Below, piece after piece: positions 7,953-17,622 of a DNA stretch of 64,000 nucleotides. Positions within the stretch are counted from its first letter, which is position 1; the number at the start of each line of letters is the position of its first letter. The translations under genes and the position numbers were made by a program. This DNA is from Oceanimonas doudoroffii (GTDB lineage: Bacteria > Pseudomonadota > Gammaproteobacteria > Enterobacterales > Aeromonadaceae), in assembly GCF_002242685.1 (NCBI RefSeq), contig NZ_NBIM01000001.1, forward strand, positions 1,054,001-1,118,000, in the 5' to 3' direction. The notes beneath the pieces are model-generated. The model saw only the letters and a program-made list of their open reading frames with translations. It was not told the DNA's origin and did not search any database.

Positions 7953-9053
7953 TTAGTCCAGTACCTTTTTCAGTGCCTCGATGCAGCGCTGGTTTTCGGC
8001 TTCAAGGCCAATGCTGATACGCAGGCAGGTAGGCAGGCCGTAGCCGGCAATGGGCCGCACTATCACCCCTTCCCGCAGCAATGCCTGATAGACGGGGCCG
8101 GCGTCCCGCTGCAAATCCAGGGTGATAAAGTTGCCTCGAGAAGGAATGTATTTCAGCCCTCGCTCGTTGAAGAAGGCTTCATACATGGCCATGCCCTGAT
8201 TATTCAGCGCCACCGCCTCGGCCAGGTAGGCGTCGTCGTTCAGGGCCGCTTCCGCCGCTGCCAGCGCCAGGCTGTTGCAGTTAAAGGGCTCACGCACCCG
8301 GTTCAGCACCGCCACCAGCTCGGGATGACAGACCATGTAACCCACCCGCAGGCCCGCCAGGCCGTAAGCCTTGGAGAAGGTGCGAGACACGATAAGGTTG
8401 GGGTATTCGTTCAGCCAGTCGATGGACGGCAGGCGCTCGTCTTCGCCCACATACTCGGTATAGGCTTCATCCAGCACCACCAGCACATGGGCCGGCACAC
8501 GCTCCATAAAGGCCTTTACCTCTTGCTTGCCGAGGAAGGTGCCGGTCGGGTTGTTGGGGTTGGTAATGCACACCAGCCGAGTGGCCGGGGTAATGGCCGC
8601 CGCCATGGCGTCGAGATCGTGGCCACAGTCCACCGCCGGCACTTCCACCGCCTTGGCACCATGGGCCTGAGTGGCCAGCGCGTAAACGATAAAGGTGTAC
8701 TGGGAATAGACCACTTCCTGCTGCGAGCCCACAAAGGTGTGGAACAGCAGATCGATCAGCTCGTTCGAGCCGTTGCCCAGAATAAGCTGATCGGTGTTCA
8801 CCTTCAGCTTGCCGGCCAGGGCCGTTTTCAGGGCAAAGCCGTTGGCGTCCGGGTAGCGGGCCAGCTCCGGCAGCGCTTTTTGAATGGCTGCAATGGCCTT
8901 GGGGCCCGGGCCCAGCGGGTTTTCGTTTGATGCCAGCTTGACACTGTGGCTGATGCCGAGCTCACGCTCCAGCTCTTCCACCGGCTTGCCCGGCTGATAA
9001 GGATGCAGACCCGGTACCCCCGGGTTGGCCAGGGCCAGAAAATCAATACTCAC
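7953..9053 (-). CDS. hisC: Histidinol-phosphate aminotransferase
   Basis: A 366-residue class II PLP aminotransferase. ASNENPLGPGP at the N-terminus, NPNNPTGT, DEAYTEY and the PLP lysine block SRTFSKAYGLAGLRVGY are in canonical order, and RISIG near the end binds the substrate carboxylate. It converts imidazole-acetol phosphate to histidinol phosphate; this HisC branch can also transaminate aromatic precursors, which fits its place between serC and aroA and away from a his operon. The start is GTG 9053, with AAGGAG five bases before it. Confidence 0.94.
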   Translation of the reverse strand: MSIDFLALANPGVPGLHPYQPGKPVEELERELGISHSVKLASNENPLGPGPKAIAAIQKALPELARYPDANGFALKTALAGKLKVNTDQLILGNGSNELIDLLFHTFVGSQQEVVYSQYTFIVYALATQAHGAKAVEVPAVDCGHDLDAMAAAITPATRLVCITNPNNPTGTFLGKQEVKAFMERVPAHVLVVLDEAYTEYVGEDERLPSIDWLNEYPNLIVSRTFSKAYGLAGLRVGYMVCHPELVAVLNRVREPFNCNSLALAAAEAALNDDAYLAEAVALNNQGMAMYEAFFNERGLKYIPSRGNFITLDLQRDAGPVYQALLREGVIVRPIAGYGLPTCLRISIGLEAENQRCIEALKKVLD

Positions 9054-9147
9054 GTTGGCTCCTTGTATGTGTTGTTAATGCCTTGCTCCGCAAGGCCCGC
9101 CTACTGAAGTGACGGCTACTGACAATTTTAATTTCCATGATAAAGCC

Positions 9148-9215
9148 GTCATCTCCGCGGAGGCGGAGATCCATGACATATCGCACTGGACTCCCACCTG
9201 CGCGGGAGTGACAGC
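9148..9215. repeat. Pair of short REP-like hairpins in the serC-hisC gap
   Basis: The first hairpin (9148-9177) is ATCTCCGC-GGAG-GCGGAGAT flanked by GTC and ATGAC. The second (9190-9209) is ACTCCC-ACCTGCGC-GGGAGT followed by GACAG. The CTGGACTCCC...GGGAGTGACAG design matches small dispersed palindromes common in proteobacterial intergenic DNA. They lie 166 bp before the larger repeat that starts at 9381. Confidence 0.6.
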
Positions 9216-9380
9216 AGAGAAATACGAATTTTTCTGCAACCCGAGGCTTCAGGCCGTAGCCAGCCCCTCCAAAACGGCGCTGTATTCTTTTTTAACCTGC
9301 CGACTTAGCTGTTGGGATTCGCTGCGCTCATCACCAACCTACGGCAAACAGGCAATTCTAAAGCTTCACGAAGCAGCAGT

Positions 9381-9604
9381 GGGGATTGCCGTAGCCGACC
9401 GTCAAATGCCATGGCCGAAAAGTTGCTCCTGCATTTTCGGCATTCCCGCCATCCCTGGCGGTCAGACGCATTTGCCGAGCGCTCATGGGGCGAGCTTGCT
9501 CGCCGTGACGAAGCAGTGAATCCCGACCGAACATTAACTATGTTCGCAGCGGGGTTCACTGCTGAGTGTCATTCATGGAAGCGTGTCGGCGGAGTGCAAC
9601 CGCG
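9381..9604 (+). repeat. Dispersed structured repeat, copy A (224 bp)
   Basis: Roughly 85 percent identical by eye to the reverse complement of 63091-63315, and colinear except for a small indel near 9565-9575. Internal hairpins include CCGCCA-TCCC-TGGCGG, GGCGAGC-TT-GCTCGCC, and a compound stem in which CAGTGAATCCCG (9514-9525) pairs with CGGGGTTCACTG (9550-9561) around the inner hairpin CGAACAT-TAACT-ATGTTCG (9528-9546). It lies between hisC and serC, antisense to their transcription. An open frame across it is conserved in copy B but has no ribosome binding site; the base changes follow pairing, so structure is the simpler explanation. Confidence 0.85.
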
Positions 9605-9629
9605 CTGCTGCTTCGCATTGTAGGCTGGT

Positions 9630-10712
9630 TCAGCTGTTGCGCTTGGCGAAGTCGTCCATAAAGTCGACCAGGGCCTGTACGCCTTCAATGGGCATGGCGT
9701 TATACACACTGGCACGCATGCCGCCCACGATGCGGTGGCCCTTGAGCGCCAGCAGGCCGGCGGCCTTGGCTTCCTTCAGGAAGACCTCGTTGAGGGACTC
9801 ATCCTTCAGCTGGAATGGAATGTTCATCCAGGAGCGGGCACTGGAGTGAACCCGGTTCTCATAGAAGTCGCTGGTATCCACATAGCTGTAGAGCAGCTCG
9901 GCCTTGGCCTGATTCTGCTTGCCAATGGCTTCCACACCGCCCTTCTCTTTCAGCCACTGGAACACCAGACCGGCCAGGTACCAGGCATAGGTGGGCGGGG
10001 TGTTCAGCATGGAGTCGGCCTTGGCCATGGCGGCGTAGTCCATGATGGCGGGCACATTGGGGCAAGCCTGATCCAGCAAGTCGTCACGCACAATGACCAC
10101 CGCCAGGCCGGACGGACCAATGTTCTTCTGGGCGCCGGCATAGATAATGCCGAATTTGCTCACATCCACCGGACGGGACAGAATGGTGGACGACATGTCC
10201 GCCACCAGGGGCACATCGCCGGTATCGGGAATAAAGTCGTACTCAATGCCTTCCACGGTTTCGTTCGGGCAGTAGTGCACATAGGCGGCGGTGGGATCCA
10301 GATCCCAGCTGGTGGCCAGTTTGCGCGGGCCTTCGCCGGCTTCAAAGCCGTCCAGCACCCGGACGGTACCCACCTTCTCGGCTTCGGCTACCGCCGAACG
10401 GGACCACTGACCGGTAACAATGTAATCGGCCTTGGCGTTCTTGCCCATCAGGTTCAGCGCCACGGCGGCAAACTGGCCGCGTCCGCCGCCCTGCAGGAAC
10501 AGTACCTTGTAGTTGTCGGGGATTTGCATCAGCTCACGCAGATCCCGCTCGGCCTGCGCCGCTACCGCCATGTAATCGGCACCGCGGTGGCTGAGCTCCA
10601 TCACCGACACACTCAAGCCGTTAAAATCGCGAAACTCGGCCTGTGCCCGCTGCATGACCTCAACCGGCAACATGGCCGGACCTGCGCTGAAGTTGTAAAC
10701 CATCTTTCCCAT
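9630..10712 (-). CDS. serC: Phosphoserine aminotransferase
   Basis: A 360-residue class V PLP aminotransferase that makes phosphoserine for serine synthesis and 4-phosphohydroxythreonine for PLP synthesis. [26 protein letters not shown] and the PLP-lysine block [12 protein letters not shown] are all present, and the length matches E. coli SerC. Two starts are possible: ATG 10712 (AGGGA only 2 to 3 nt upstream) or ATG 10703, which gives MVYNFSAGP and better matches the family N-terminus. It heads the serC-hisC-aroA series, but a 576-bp repeat-containing gap separates it from hisC. Confidence 0.95.
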   Translation of the reverse strand: MGKMVYNFSAGPAMLPVEVMQRAQAEFRDFNGLSVSVMELSHRGADYMAVAAQAERDLRELMQIPDNYKVLFLQGGGRGQFAAVALNLMGKNAKADYIVTGQWSRSAVAEAEKVGTVRVLDGFEAGEGPRKLATSWDLDPTAAYVHYCPNETVEGIEYDFIPDTGDVPLVADMSSTILSRPVDVSKFGIIYAGAQKNIGPSGLAVVIVRDDLLDQACPNVPAIMDYAAMAKADSMLNTPPTYAWYLAGLVFQWLKEKGGVEAIGKQNQAKAELLYSYVDTSDFYENRVHSSARSWMNIPFQLKDESLNEVFLKEAKAAGLLALKGHRIVGGMRASVYNAMPIEGVQALVDFMDDFAKRNS

Positions 10713-10817
10713 TTTCCCTGAGTTAACCTGCTAAGTTGTTTGGCGCCGAACACCGGCGCTTTCTCGTTTTACACGGCGCTTGAGCGCCAAGTCAAAGCAA
10801 AATCCGATCCAGAGCAC

Positions 10818-10839
10818 AAAAAAGAGGCCCGCAGGCCTC
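10818..10839 (-). terminator. Terminator of gyrA
   Basis: On the minus strand, GAGGCC-TGCG-GGCCTC is followed by six T residues, seven bases after the gyrA stop codon. It separates gyrA from serC, which must therefore have its own promoter or depend on readthrough. Confidence 0.9.
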
Positions 10840-10846
10840 ATGTTTG

Positions 10847-13456
10847 TTACTCGTCGGTGGCCGGTGCAGCAGCGTCATCCGCCGCCCCGGAGTCCAGCCC
10901 TTCCTCGCCTTCGATCGGCTCGTCGTCTTCCGGTTCCTCAATGCGCTGCAGCCCTACCACCTGCTCGTCTTCTCCGGTGCGGATCAAACGCACGCCGGCG
11001 GTGTTACGGCTGATCAGGCTCACTTCCGACACGCGAGTACGCACCAGGGTACCGCCGTTGGTGATCAGCATGATCTCGTTGGTTTCGTCCACCTGAATGG
11101 CCCCTACCACGGCACCATTGCGGTCACTCACCTTGATCGACATCACACCCTGCGTGGCCCGGCTCTTGGTGGGGTACTCCTCCAGGGCGGTACGCTTGCC
11201 GTAACCATTGGCGGTGGCGGTGAGAATGGCGCCCTCGCCTCGCGGCACGATCAGCGATACCACACTGTCGTTGTCGCTCAGGCGAATACCGCGCACGCCG
11301 GTGGCGGTACGGCCCATGGCGCGCACCTGATCTTCATGGAAACGCACCACCTTGCCGGCATCGGAGAACAGCATGATCTCGTTGTCGCCGTCGGTGATGT
11401 CCACCCCGATCAGCTCGTCGCCTTCGGTCAGGTTGATGGCGCGAATGCCCGAGGCCAGCGGCCGGCTGAAGGCAGTCAGCTCGGTTTTCTTCACCGTGCC
11501 CTGACGGGTGGCAAAGAACACCGCCTTGTCGTCGGCATATTCCTTCACCGGCAGAATGGCGGTGATGCGCTCGTGCTCGTCCAGCGGCAACAGGTTGACA
11601 ATGGGGCGGCCACGGGCGGTGCGGCTGGCTTCCGGCAACTGATACACCTTGAGCCAGTACACCTTGCCGGCGGTGGAGAAGCACAGAATGGTGTCGTGAG
11701 TGTTGGCCACCAGCAGGCGCTCGACAAAGTCTTCTTCCTTCATGCGGGTTGCCGACTTGCCGCGACCGCCACGGCGCTGGGCCTCGTAGTCGGTGAGCGG
11801 CTGGTACTTGACGTAACCCTGGTGGGACAGGGTCACCACCACGTCTTCCTGGGTGATCAAATCCTCCAGGTTGATTTCGGCACTGGAAGTGGTGATTTCG
11901 GTGCGGCGGGTGTCGCCAAACTGCTCTTTCAGCGCCTCCAGCTCTTCCCGAATCACTTCCATCAGGCGGGCACTGCTGTTGAGAATGTGCAGCAGCTCGG
12001 CAATCTGCTCAAGCAGCGCCTTGTATTCATCCAGGATCTTCTCGTGCTCAAGGCCGGTCAGGCGGTGCAGACGCAGCTCCAGAATGGCCTGGGCCTGTTG
12101 TTCGGTCAGGTAATAGCGACCGTCACGAATACCGTAATCCGGCTCCAGCCATTCCGGGCGGGCGGCGTCGTCACCGGCACGCTCCAGCATGCTGGCCACG
12201 TTGCCCAGCTCCCACCCTTGCGCCAGCAGGCCGGCCTTGGCTTCCGCCGGGGTCGGCGAGCGGCGAATCAGCTCAATCACCGGATCGATGTTGGCCAGGG
12301 CAATGGCCAGGCCTTCCAGGATGTGGGCCCGGTCCCGCGCCTTGCGCAGTTCAAACACGGTACGACGGGTCACCACTTCGCGGCGGTGCTGAATAAAGCA
12401 CTCCAGCATTTCCTTCAGGTTGAAGGTGCGCGGCTGGTTGTTGTCGAGGGCGACCATGTTGATGCCGAAAACGGTCTGCATCTGGGTCTGGGCATACAGG
12501 TTGTTGAGGATCACCTCACCCACCTCGCCCCGGCGCACCTCGATCACGATGCGCATGCCGTCCTTGTCGGACTCGTCGCGCAGGGCGGAAATGCCCTCGA
12601 TGCGTTTTTCCTTGACCAGCTCGGCGATTTTCTCGATCAGCCGGGCCTTGTTCACCTGATAGGGCAGCTCGGAGACGATAATGGTCTCGCGACCGGTTTT
12701 CTCGTCGGTTTCAATCTCCGCCAGGGCGCGCACGTAGATCTTGCCGCGACCGGTACGGTAGGCATCGAGAATGCCGGACTTGCCGTTGATGATACCGCCG
12801 GTCGGAAAGTCCGGGCCGGGGATCAGCTCAATCAACTGATCGAGGCTGATGTGCTCGTCATCGATCAATGCCAGGCAGCCATCCACCACCTCGTTGAGGT
12901 TGTGGGGAGGTATATTGGTGGCCATGCCCACGGCGATGCCGGAAGAGCCGTTCACCAGCAGGTTGGGTACCTTGGTGGGCATCACCGCCGGGATCAGTTC
13001 GGTGCCGTCATAGTTCGGCACCCAGTCGACGGTTTCCTTGTCCAGATCCGCCAGCAGCTCGTGAGCAATCTTGTCCATGCGCACTTCGGTATAACGCATG
13101 GCGGCGGCGGAGTCGCCGTCTACCGAGCCGAAGTTGCCCTGGCCGTCGACCAGGGTGTAGCGCATGGAAAAGTCCTGTGCCATGCGCACTATGGTGTCAT
13201 ATACCGCGCTGTCGCCGTGGGGGTGATATTTACCAATTACGTCGCCCACCACACGGGCCGACTTTTTATAAGGTTTGTTCCAGTCGTTGCCGAGCTCGTT
13301 CATGGCGAACAGCACGCGGCGATGCACCGGCTTCAGGCCGTCTCGAACATCGGGAAGGGCACGCCCCACGATCACGCTCATGGCGTAATCGAGGTAGGAG
13401 CGCGTCAGCTCTTCCTCAATGTTGATCGGCATGATTTCTCGGGCCAAATCGGTCAT
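10847..13456 (-). CDS. gyrA: DNA gyrase subunit A
   Basis: An 869-residue type II topoisomerase subunit that cuts and rejoins DNA in the A2B2 gyrase complex. The catalytic Tyr122 is in AAMRYTE, the quinolone-resistance region reads [10 protein letters not shown] with Ser83 and Asp87 as in sensitive enzymes, and the GyrA box QRRGGRGK is intact ahead of the six-bladed C-terminal DNA-wrapping domain. The protein ends in a long acidic tail (about the last 35 residues), which tunes supercoiling in E. coli GyrA. AAGG precedes ATG 13456. It is divergent from ubiG, as in many Gammaproteobacteria. Confidence 0.98.
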   Translation of the reverse strand: MTDLAREIMPINIEEELTRSYLDYAMSVIVGRALPDVRDGLKPVHRRVLFAMNELGNDWNKPYKKSARVVGDVIGKYHPHGDSAVYDTIVRMAQDFSMRYTLVDGQGNFGSVDGDSAAAMRYTEVRMDKIAHELLADLDKETVDWVPNYDGTELIPAVMPTKVPNLLVNGSSGIAVGMATNIPPHNLNEVVDGCLALIDDEHISLDQLIELIPGPDFPTGGIINGKSGILDAYRTGRGKIYVRALAEIETDEKTGRETIIVSELPYQVNKARLIEKIAELVKEKRIEGISALRDESDKDGMRIVIEVRRGEVGEVILNNLYAQTQMQTVFGINMVALDNNQPRTFNLKEMLECFIQHRREVVTRRTVFELRKARDRAHILEGLAIALANIDPVIELIRRSPTPAEAKAGLLAQGWELGNVASMLERAGDDAARPEWLEPDYGIRDGRYYLTEQQAQAILELRLHRLTGLEHEKILDEYKALLEQIAELLHILNSSARLMEVIREELEALKEQFGDTRRTEITTSSAEINLEDLITQEDVVVTLSHQGYVKYQPLTDYEAQRRGGRGKSATRMKEEDFVERLLVANTHDTILCFSTAGKVYWLKVYQLPEASRTARGRPIVNLLPLDEHERITAILPVKEYADDKAVFFATRQGTVKKTELTAFSRPLASGIRAINLTEGDELIGVDITDGDNEIMLFSDAGKVVRFHEDQVRAMGRTATGVRGIRLSDNDSVVSLIVPRGEGAILTATANGYGKRTALEEYPTKSRATQGVMSIKVSDRNGAVVGAIQVDETNEIMLITNGGTLVRTRVSEVSLISRNTAGVRLIRTGEDEQVVGLQRIEEPEDDEPIEGEEGLDSGAADDAAAPATDE

Positions 13457-13506
13457 AGCAAGCCTTGTCCCCAGGTTATTGATTATATGGCTTTAAAAAG
13501 CGAGCC

Positions 13507-13515
13507 ATTCTAGCA
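13507..13515 (-). promoter_or_regulatory. Candidate extended -10 element of gyrA
   Basis: On the minus strand TGCTAGAAT is an extended -10 (TGn plus TAGAAT). A second -10-like TATAAT lies closer to the gene at 13482-13487. Neither has a good -35, so which is used is uncertain. Confidence 0.35.
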
Positions 13516-13566
13516 CAGTTCCGGCCCGACGGGAGCAGTGAAGCTGGCGACCCCTGCCGGCTTGGT

Positions 13567-13572
13567 TATAAT
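13567..13572 (+). promoter_or_regulatory. Candidate -10 element of ubiG
   Basis: A perfect TATAAT lies 34 bp before the chosen ubiG start. The region 17 bp upstream (CTGGCG) is only a weak -35. Confidence 0.5.
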
Positions 13573-13606
13573 GGGTACCCCAATCGCCCAGGCACAAGGC
13601 AGTTTC

Positions 13607-14305
13607 ATGAACGTAGATCAACAGGAAATCGACAAATTCGAGGCCATGGCCTCTCGCTGGTGGGATCTGGAGGGGGATTTCAGGCCCCTGCACAACATCA
13701 ATCCATTGCGCCTTGGCTGGATTGCCGACAAGGCCGACGGCCTCTTTGGCAAGCAGGTGATCGACATCGGCTGCGGCGGCGGCATTCTCAGTGAAAGCCT
13801 GGCCCGGGAAGGGGCCGAGGTGACCGGCGTCGACATGGGCCGGGAACCCCTGGCAGTGGCCCGCTTGCACGCCCTGGAAAGCGGCGTCAGCGTCAACTAC
13901 CGCCAGGCCACCGCCGAGCAGATGGCCGAAGAGCAGCCCGGCCAGTATGAGCTGGTCACCTGCATGGAAATGCTGGAGCACGTGCCCGAGCCGGCTTCCG
14001 TGGTGGCCGCCTGCGCCAGGCTGGCCAAACCCGGCGCCAACCTGGTGTTTTCCACCATCAACCGCAATCCCAAGGCCTGGCTGCTGATGATCGGCGCCGC
14101 CGAGCACCTGCTGAAAATGGTGCCCAAGGGTACCCATGATCACCGCAAATTCATTCGCCCCGCCGAGCTGTGCCGTTTTATCGAGGCCGCCGGTCTGGTG
14201 GTAAAGGACATTCAGGGCGTGGTGTACCGGCCGTTGCAGGGCGACTTCAAGCTCAGCCATGATGCAGACGTCAACTACATGGTTCACGCCATCAAACCGG
14301 AGTAA
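13607..14305 (+). CDS. ubiG: Ubiquinone biosynthesis O-methyltransferase
   Basis: A 232-residue SAM-dependent methyltransferase that performs both O-methylations of ubiquinone synthesis. The SAM motif [11 protein letters not shown], the acidic GVDMG strand and the EMLEHVP block are typical, as are the RWWD start and DADVNYM end. The frame opens 23 codons upstream, but ATG 13607 follows AAGGCAG and gives the standard N-terminus. Its stop lies 5 bp before the phosphatase gene, whose ribosome binding site overlaps the ubiG end. Confidence 0.95.
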   Translation: MNVDQQEIDKFEAMASRWWDLEGDFRPLHNINPLRLGWIADKADGLFGKQVIDIGCGGGILSESLAREGAEVTGVDMGREPLAVARLHALESGVSVNYRQATAEQMAEEQPGQYELVTCMEMLEHVPEPASVVAACARLAKPGANLVFSTINRNPKAWLLMIGAAEHLLKMVPKGTHDHRKFIRPAELCRFIEAAGLVVKDIQGVVYRPLQGDFKLSHDADVNYMVHAIKPE

Positions 14306-14310
14306 ACGGC

Positions 14311-14985
14311 ATGCTCAAGGCGGTATTGTTTGACCTCGACGGCACCCTGCTCGACACCGCGGGCGACATGGGCGCCGCCGCCAACCATGTGATCACCGGC
14401 CTTGGCCTCAACGCCCTGTCCGACGAGGTGCTGGCCTGCACTACCTCCGACGGCTCCTATGCCCTGCTCAGGGCCGGCATTCCGCAGGCCATGATTGAGC
14501 AGCACGGGCTGGATCGGTTACGGGAACGCATGCTCGGTTTTTACCGTCAAAACCTGTGTCACCACACCCAGCCTTACGCCGGCGTGCCCGAGCTGCTGGG
14601 CTGGCTCAATCAGAATGCCATTCCCTGGGGGGTAGTCACCAACAAGCCTGCGGCGCTCACCGAGCCGCTGCTGGCGGCCTTGCCGCTGTTCTCGCAGTGT
14701 GGCGTCACCGTCAGCGCCGACACCCTGGCCCATAAAAAGCCGCACCCGGCGCCGCTGCTGCATGCCGCCGCGCACCTGGGGGTGAAAGCCGACCACTGTG
14801 TCTATGTGGGCGATCACCGTCGCGACATCGAGGCGGGGCTGGCCGCCGGCATGGCCACCCTGGCCGCGGGCTGGGGTTATGTGTCGGCGGGTGAGGATCC
14901 CCACCGCTGGCAGGCCGGGGCCGTCATGGACTCGGTTGATGCACTCAGCCACTGGCTGAAAGGGGCATTTGACGCCCCCTGCTGA
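14311..14985 (+). CDS. HAD-family phosphatase (MupP or Gph type)
   Basis: A 224-residue haloacid-dehalogenase hydrolase with the nucleophile motif FDLDGTLLDT, a VTNKP motif II, the Lys of KKPHP, and GDHRRDIEAG for metal binding. The family includes phosphoglycolate phosphatase and MupP, the N-acetylmuramate-6-phosphate phosphatase of cell-wall recycling. The adjacency ubiG-mupP is known in Pseudomonas, which favours MupP, but many genomes annotate this neighbour as gph. GGAG inside the ubiG end serves as ribosome binding site, so the two genes are an operon. Substrate is not decided by the sequence. Confidence 0.85.
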   Translation: MLKAVLFDLDGTLLDTAGDMGAAANHVITGLGLNALSDEVLACTTSDGSYALLRAGIPQAMIEQHGLDRLRERMLGFYRQNLCHHTQPYAGVPELLGWLNQNAIPWGVVTNKPAALTEPLLAALPLFSQCGVTVSADTLAHKKPHPAPLLHAAAHLGVKADHCVYVGDHRRDIEAGLAAGMATLAAGWGYVSAGEDPHRWQAGAVMDSVDALSHWLKGAFDAPC

Positions 14986-15139
14986 AAGATCCCGCGGATC
15001 CGCAAGCCGGTCATTTTTGCAAGCCAAATATTTAAAAAAAAGTTTTTCGCCGGCCACAAAAAAGACAGTGTTTTGCCAATGCCAGAGTCCCAACGGCACA
15101 CCAGTTAGTAAACGCAAACATCGGTGTATTTCACACAGA

Positions 15140-15148
15140 TTATCCACA
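15140..15148 (+). promoter_or_regulatory. DnaA box upstream of nrdA
   Basis: TTATCCACA is a perfect match to the DnaA consensus, 23 bp before the -35 of the nrdA promoter. In E. coli, DnaA binds the nrdAB promoter and links it to replication; the same arrangement is inferred here. Confidence 0.7.
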
Positions 15149-15170
15149 AGCTGCCCAGTGCCGGGGCGGC

Positions 15171-15199
15171 TTGAGAATCGTGAACCAACCCACTATATT
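15171..15199 (+). promoter_or_regulatory. nrdA promoter
   Basis: TTGAGA (15171-15176), 17 bp, TATATT (15194-15199). The -10 lies inside the first NrdR-like box, so repressor binding would block polymerase. The leader to nrdA is about 120 nt. Confidence 0.75.
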
Positions 15200-15269
15200 G
15201 TGCCCATTCCACTCAACGACAACTATATGTTGTGCTTCCTCCGCACCACGACCACACTATATAGGGTGG
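15189..15269 (+). promoter_or_regulatory. Three NrdR-like boxes in the nrdA promoter and leader
   Basis: The boxes share a CTATAT core: 15189-15204 (CCCACTATATTGTGCC), 15219-15234 (ACAACTATATGTTGTG) and 15254-15269 (ACACTATATAGGGTGG). The cores are 30 and 34 bp apart, close to the three-turn spacing of paired NrdR sites. NrdR is the conserved nucleotide-sensing repressor of ribonucleotide reductase genes. A pair is usual; a third box is less common. Confidence 0.75.
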
Positions 15270-15324
15270 TTGGACGCACGGGATTTGCCGAGCAACACAA
15301 CACCACTGGGAGAAGGTCCATCTC

Positions 15325-17601
15325 ATGAATAAACATCTGCTGGTTACCAAACGCTCCGGCGCCAAGGAGCCCATCGATCTGGACAAGATCCACCGGGTGA
15401 TCACCTGGGCCGCCGAGGGCCTGGACAATGTATCCGTGTCCCAGGTGGAACTGCGCTCCCACATCCAGTTCTATGACGGTATCCGCACCGAAGACATTCA
15501 CGAGACCATCATCAAGGCCGCCGCCGATCTGATCTCCGAGCAGAGCCCGGACTACCAGTACCTGGCCGCCCGCCTGGCCATGTTCCATCTGCGCAAGAAG
15601 GCCTATGGTGAGTTCGAGCCGCCCCACTTCCATGACCATGTGGTGCGCCTGACCGAAATGGGCAAGTACGACCAGCACATTCTGGCCGACTACAGCCGCG
15701 AGGAATTCGAGGCCATGAATGCGCGCCTGCACCACGAGCGCGACATGAACTTCTCCTATGCCGCCATCAAGCAGCTCGAAGGCAAATATCTGGTGCAGAA
15801 CCGGGTGTCCGGCGACATCTACGAGAGCCCGCAGTTCCTCTACATGCTGGTGGCCGCCTGCCTGTTCTCCAAGTACCCGAAAGAGACCCGGCTGGACTAC
15901 GTCACCCGTTTTTATGACGCCGTGTCCACCTTCAAAATTTCCCTGCCCACGCCCATCATGTCCGGCGTGCGCACCCCTACCCGCCAGTTCAGCTCCTGCG
16001 TGCTGATCGAGTGCGGCGACAGCCTGGATTCCATTAACGCCACCTCCGGCGCCATCGTGCGTTACGTGTCCCAGCGCGCCGGCATCGGCATCAACGCCGG
16101 CCGCATTCGCGCCCTGGGCAGCCCCATTCGTGGCGGCGAAGCCTTTCACACCGGCTGCATTCCGTTCTACAAGCACTTTCAGACCGCGGTCAAATGCTGC
16201 TCCCAGGGCGGCGTACGTGGCGGTGCCGCCACCCTGTTCTACCCCATGTGGCACCTGGAAGTAGAGTCCCTGCTGGTACTGAAAAACAACCGTGGCGTGG
16301 AAGAAAACCGCGTGCGCCACATGGACTACGGCGTGCAGATCAACCGCCTGATGTACCAGCGCCTGATCAAGGGCGGCGACATTACCCTGTTCAGCCCGTC
16401 CGACGTGCCCGGCCTGTATGACGCCTTCTTTGAGGATCAGGCCAAATTTGAAGAGCTCTACGTCAAGTACGAAGCCGACGACAGCATTCGCAAGCGCACC
16501 GTCAAGGCGGTGGAGCTGTTCTCGCTGATGATGCAGGAGCGTGCCGGCACCGGCCGTATCTATGTGCAGAACGTGGATCACTGCAACACCCACAGCCCGT
16601 TCGATGCCAAAGTGGCGCCGGTGCGCCAGAGCAACCTGTGCCTGGAAATCGCCCTGCCCACCAAGCCGCTGATGGACATCAACGACGAGAACGGTGAAAT
16701 CGCCCTGTGCACCCTGTCGGCCTTTAACCTAGGCGCCATCGACAAACTGGAAGATCTGGAAGGCCTGGCGGATCTGGCGGTACGCGCCCTGGATGCCCTG
16801 CTCGACTATCAGGACTACCCCCTGCTGGCAGCCAAAAAAGGCTCCATGAACCGCCGTACTCTGGGTATTGGCGTGATCAACTACGCCTACTACCTGGCCA
16901 AAAACGGCGTCAAGTACTCCGACGGCAGTGCCATCGGCCTGACCCATCAGACCTTTGAAGCCATTCAGTACTACCTGCTGAAGGCCTCGGTACAGCTGGC
17001 GAAGGAATTCGGCCCCTGCCCGGCCTTTAACGAGACCACTTATGCCCAGGGCGTGCTGCCCATCGACACCTACAAGAAGGATCTCGATGCCATCTGCCAG
17101 GAGCCGCTGCGCCTGGACTGGGAAACCCTGCGGGAAGAGATCAAGACCACCGGTCTGCGCAACAGCACCCTGACCGCGCTGATGCCGTCCGAGACCTCAA
17201 GCCAGATCTCCAACGCCACCAACGGCATCGAGCCGCCCCGTGGCCTGGTGTCGGTCAAGGCGTCCAAAGACGGCATTCTCAAGCAGGTGGTGCCAGAGTA
17301 TGAGCGCCTCAAGAGCCAGTACGAGCTGCTGTGGCAGATGCCGTCCAACGACGGTTACCTGCAGCTGGTGGGTGTGATGCAGAAATTCGTGGATCAGGCC
17401 ATTTCCGCCAACACCAACTACGATCCCGCCCGCTTTGACGGCGGCCGGGTGCCGATGAAGCAACTGCTGAAAGATCTGCTCACCGCCTACAAATTCGGTC
17501 TCAAGACCCTGTACTATCACAACACCCGTGACGGTGCGGCAGACGCCCAGAACGACCTGCAGGAAGATGACGGCTGCGCCGGCGGCGCCTGCAAGATTTA
17601 A
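15325..17601 (+). CDS. nrdA: Class Ia ribonucleoside-diphosphate reductase, alpha subunit
   Basis: A 758-residue enzyme that reduces ribonucleoside diphosphates to deoxy forms, supplying DNA synthesis. It has an N-terminal ATP cone (about 1-100) for overall activity control, the SSCVLIECGDS block with the first active-site Cys, and the NLCLEI motif with the radical-site Asn-x-Cys-x-Glu. The C-terminal CAGGACKI has the two shuttle cysteines reduced by thioredoxin or glutaredoxin. GAAGG precedes the ATG. It is followed by nrdB and yfaE on the same strand and controlled by the DnaA/NrdR region upstream. Confidence 0.98.
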   Translation: MNKHLLVTKRSGAKEPIDLDKIHRVITWAAEGLDNVSVSQVELRSHIQFYDGIRTEDIHETIIKAAADLISEQSPDYQYLAARLAMFHLRKKAYGEFEPPHFHDHVVRLTEMGKYDQHILADYSREEFEAMNARLHHERDMNFSYAAIKQLEGKYLVQNRVSGDIYESPQFLYMLVAACLFSKYPKETRLDYVTRFYDAVSTFKISLPTPIMSGVRTPTRQFSSCVLIECGDSLDSINATSGAIVRYVSQRAGIGINAGRIRALGSPIRGGEAFHTGCIPFYKHFQTAVKCCSQGGVRGGAATLFYPMWHLEVESLLVLKNNRGVEENRVRHMDYGVQINRLMYQRLIKGGDITLFSPSDVPGLYDAFFEDQAKFEELYVKYEADDSIRKRTVKAVELFSLMMQERAGTGRIYVQNVDHCNTHSPFDAKVAPVRQSNLCLEIALPTKPLMDINDENGEIALCTLSAFNLGAIDKLEDLEGLADLAVRALDALLDYQDYPLLAAKKGSMNRRTLGIGVINYAYYLAKNGVKYSDGSAIGLTHQTFEAIQYYLLKASVQLAKEFGPCPAFNETTYAQGVLPIDTYKKDLDAICQEPLRLDWETLREEIKTTGLRNSTLTALMPSETSSQISNATNGIEPPRGLVSVKASKDGILKQVVPEYERLKSQYELLWQMPSNDGYLQLVGVMQKFVDQAISANTNYDPARFDGGRVPMKQLLKDLLTAYKFGLKTLYYHNTRDGAADAQNDLQEDDGCAGGACKI

Positions 17602-17622
17602 GGCGCCTTACTGAAATAACTC

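Noticed and set aside
9312..9623. Frame across repeat copy A that is partly conserved in copy B (63040-63273)
   Set aside because: No ribosome binding site, and many substitutions change the amino acid while preserving base pairing. A short peptide cannot be fully excluded.
13482..13515. Firm gyrA promoter assignment
   Set aside because: Two -10-like elements compete and neither has a good -35, so only a low-confidence site is listed.
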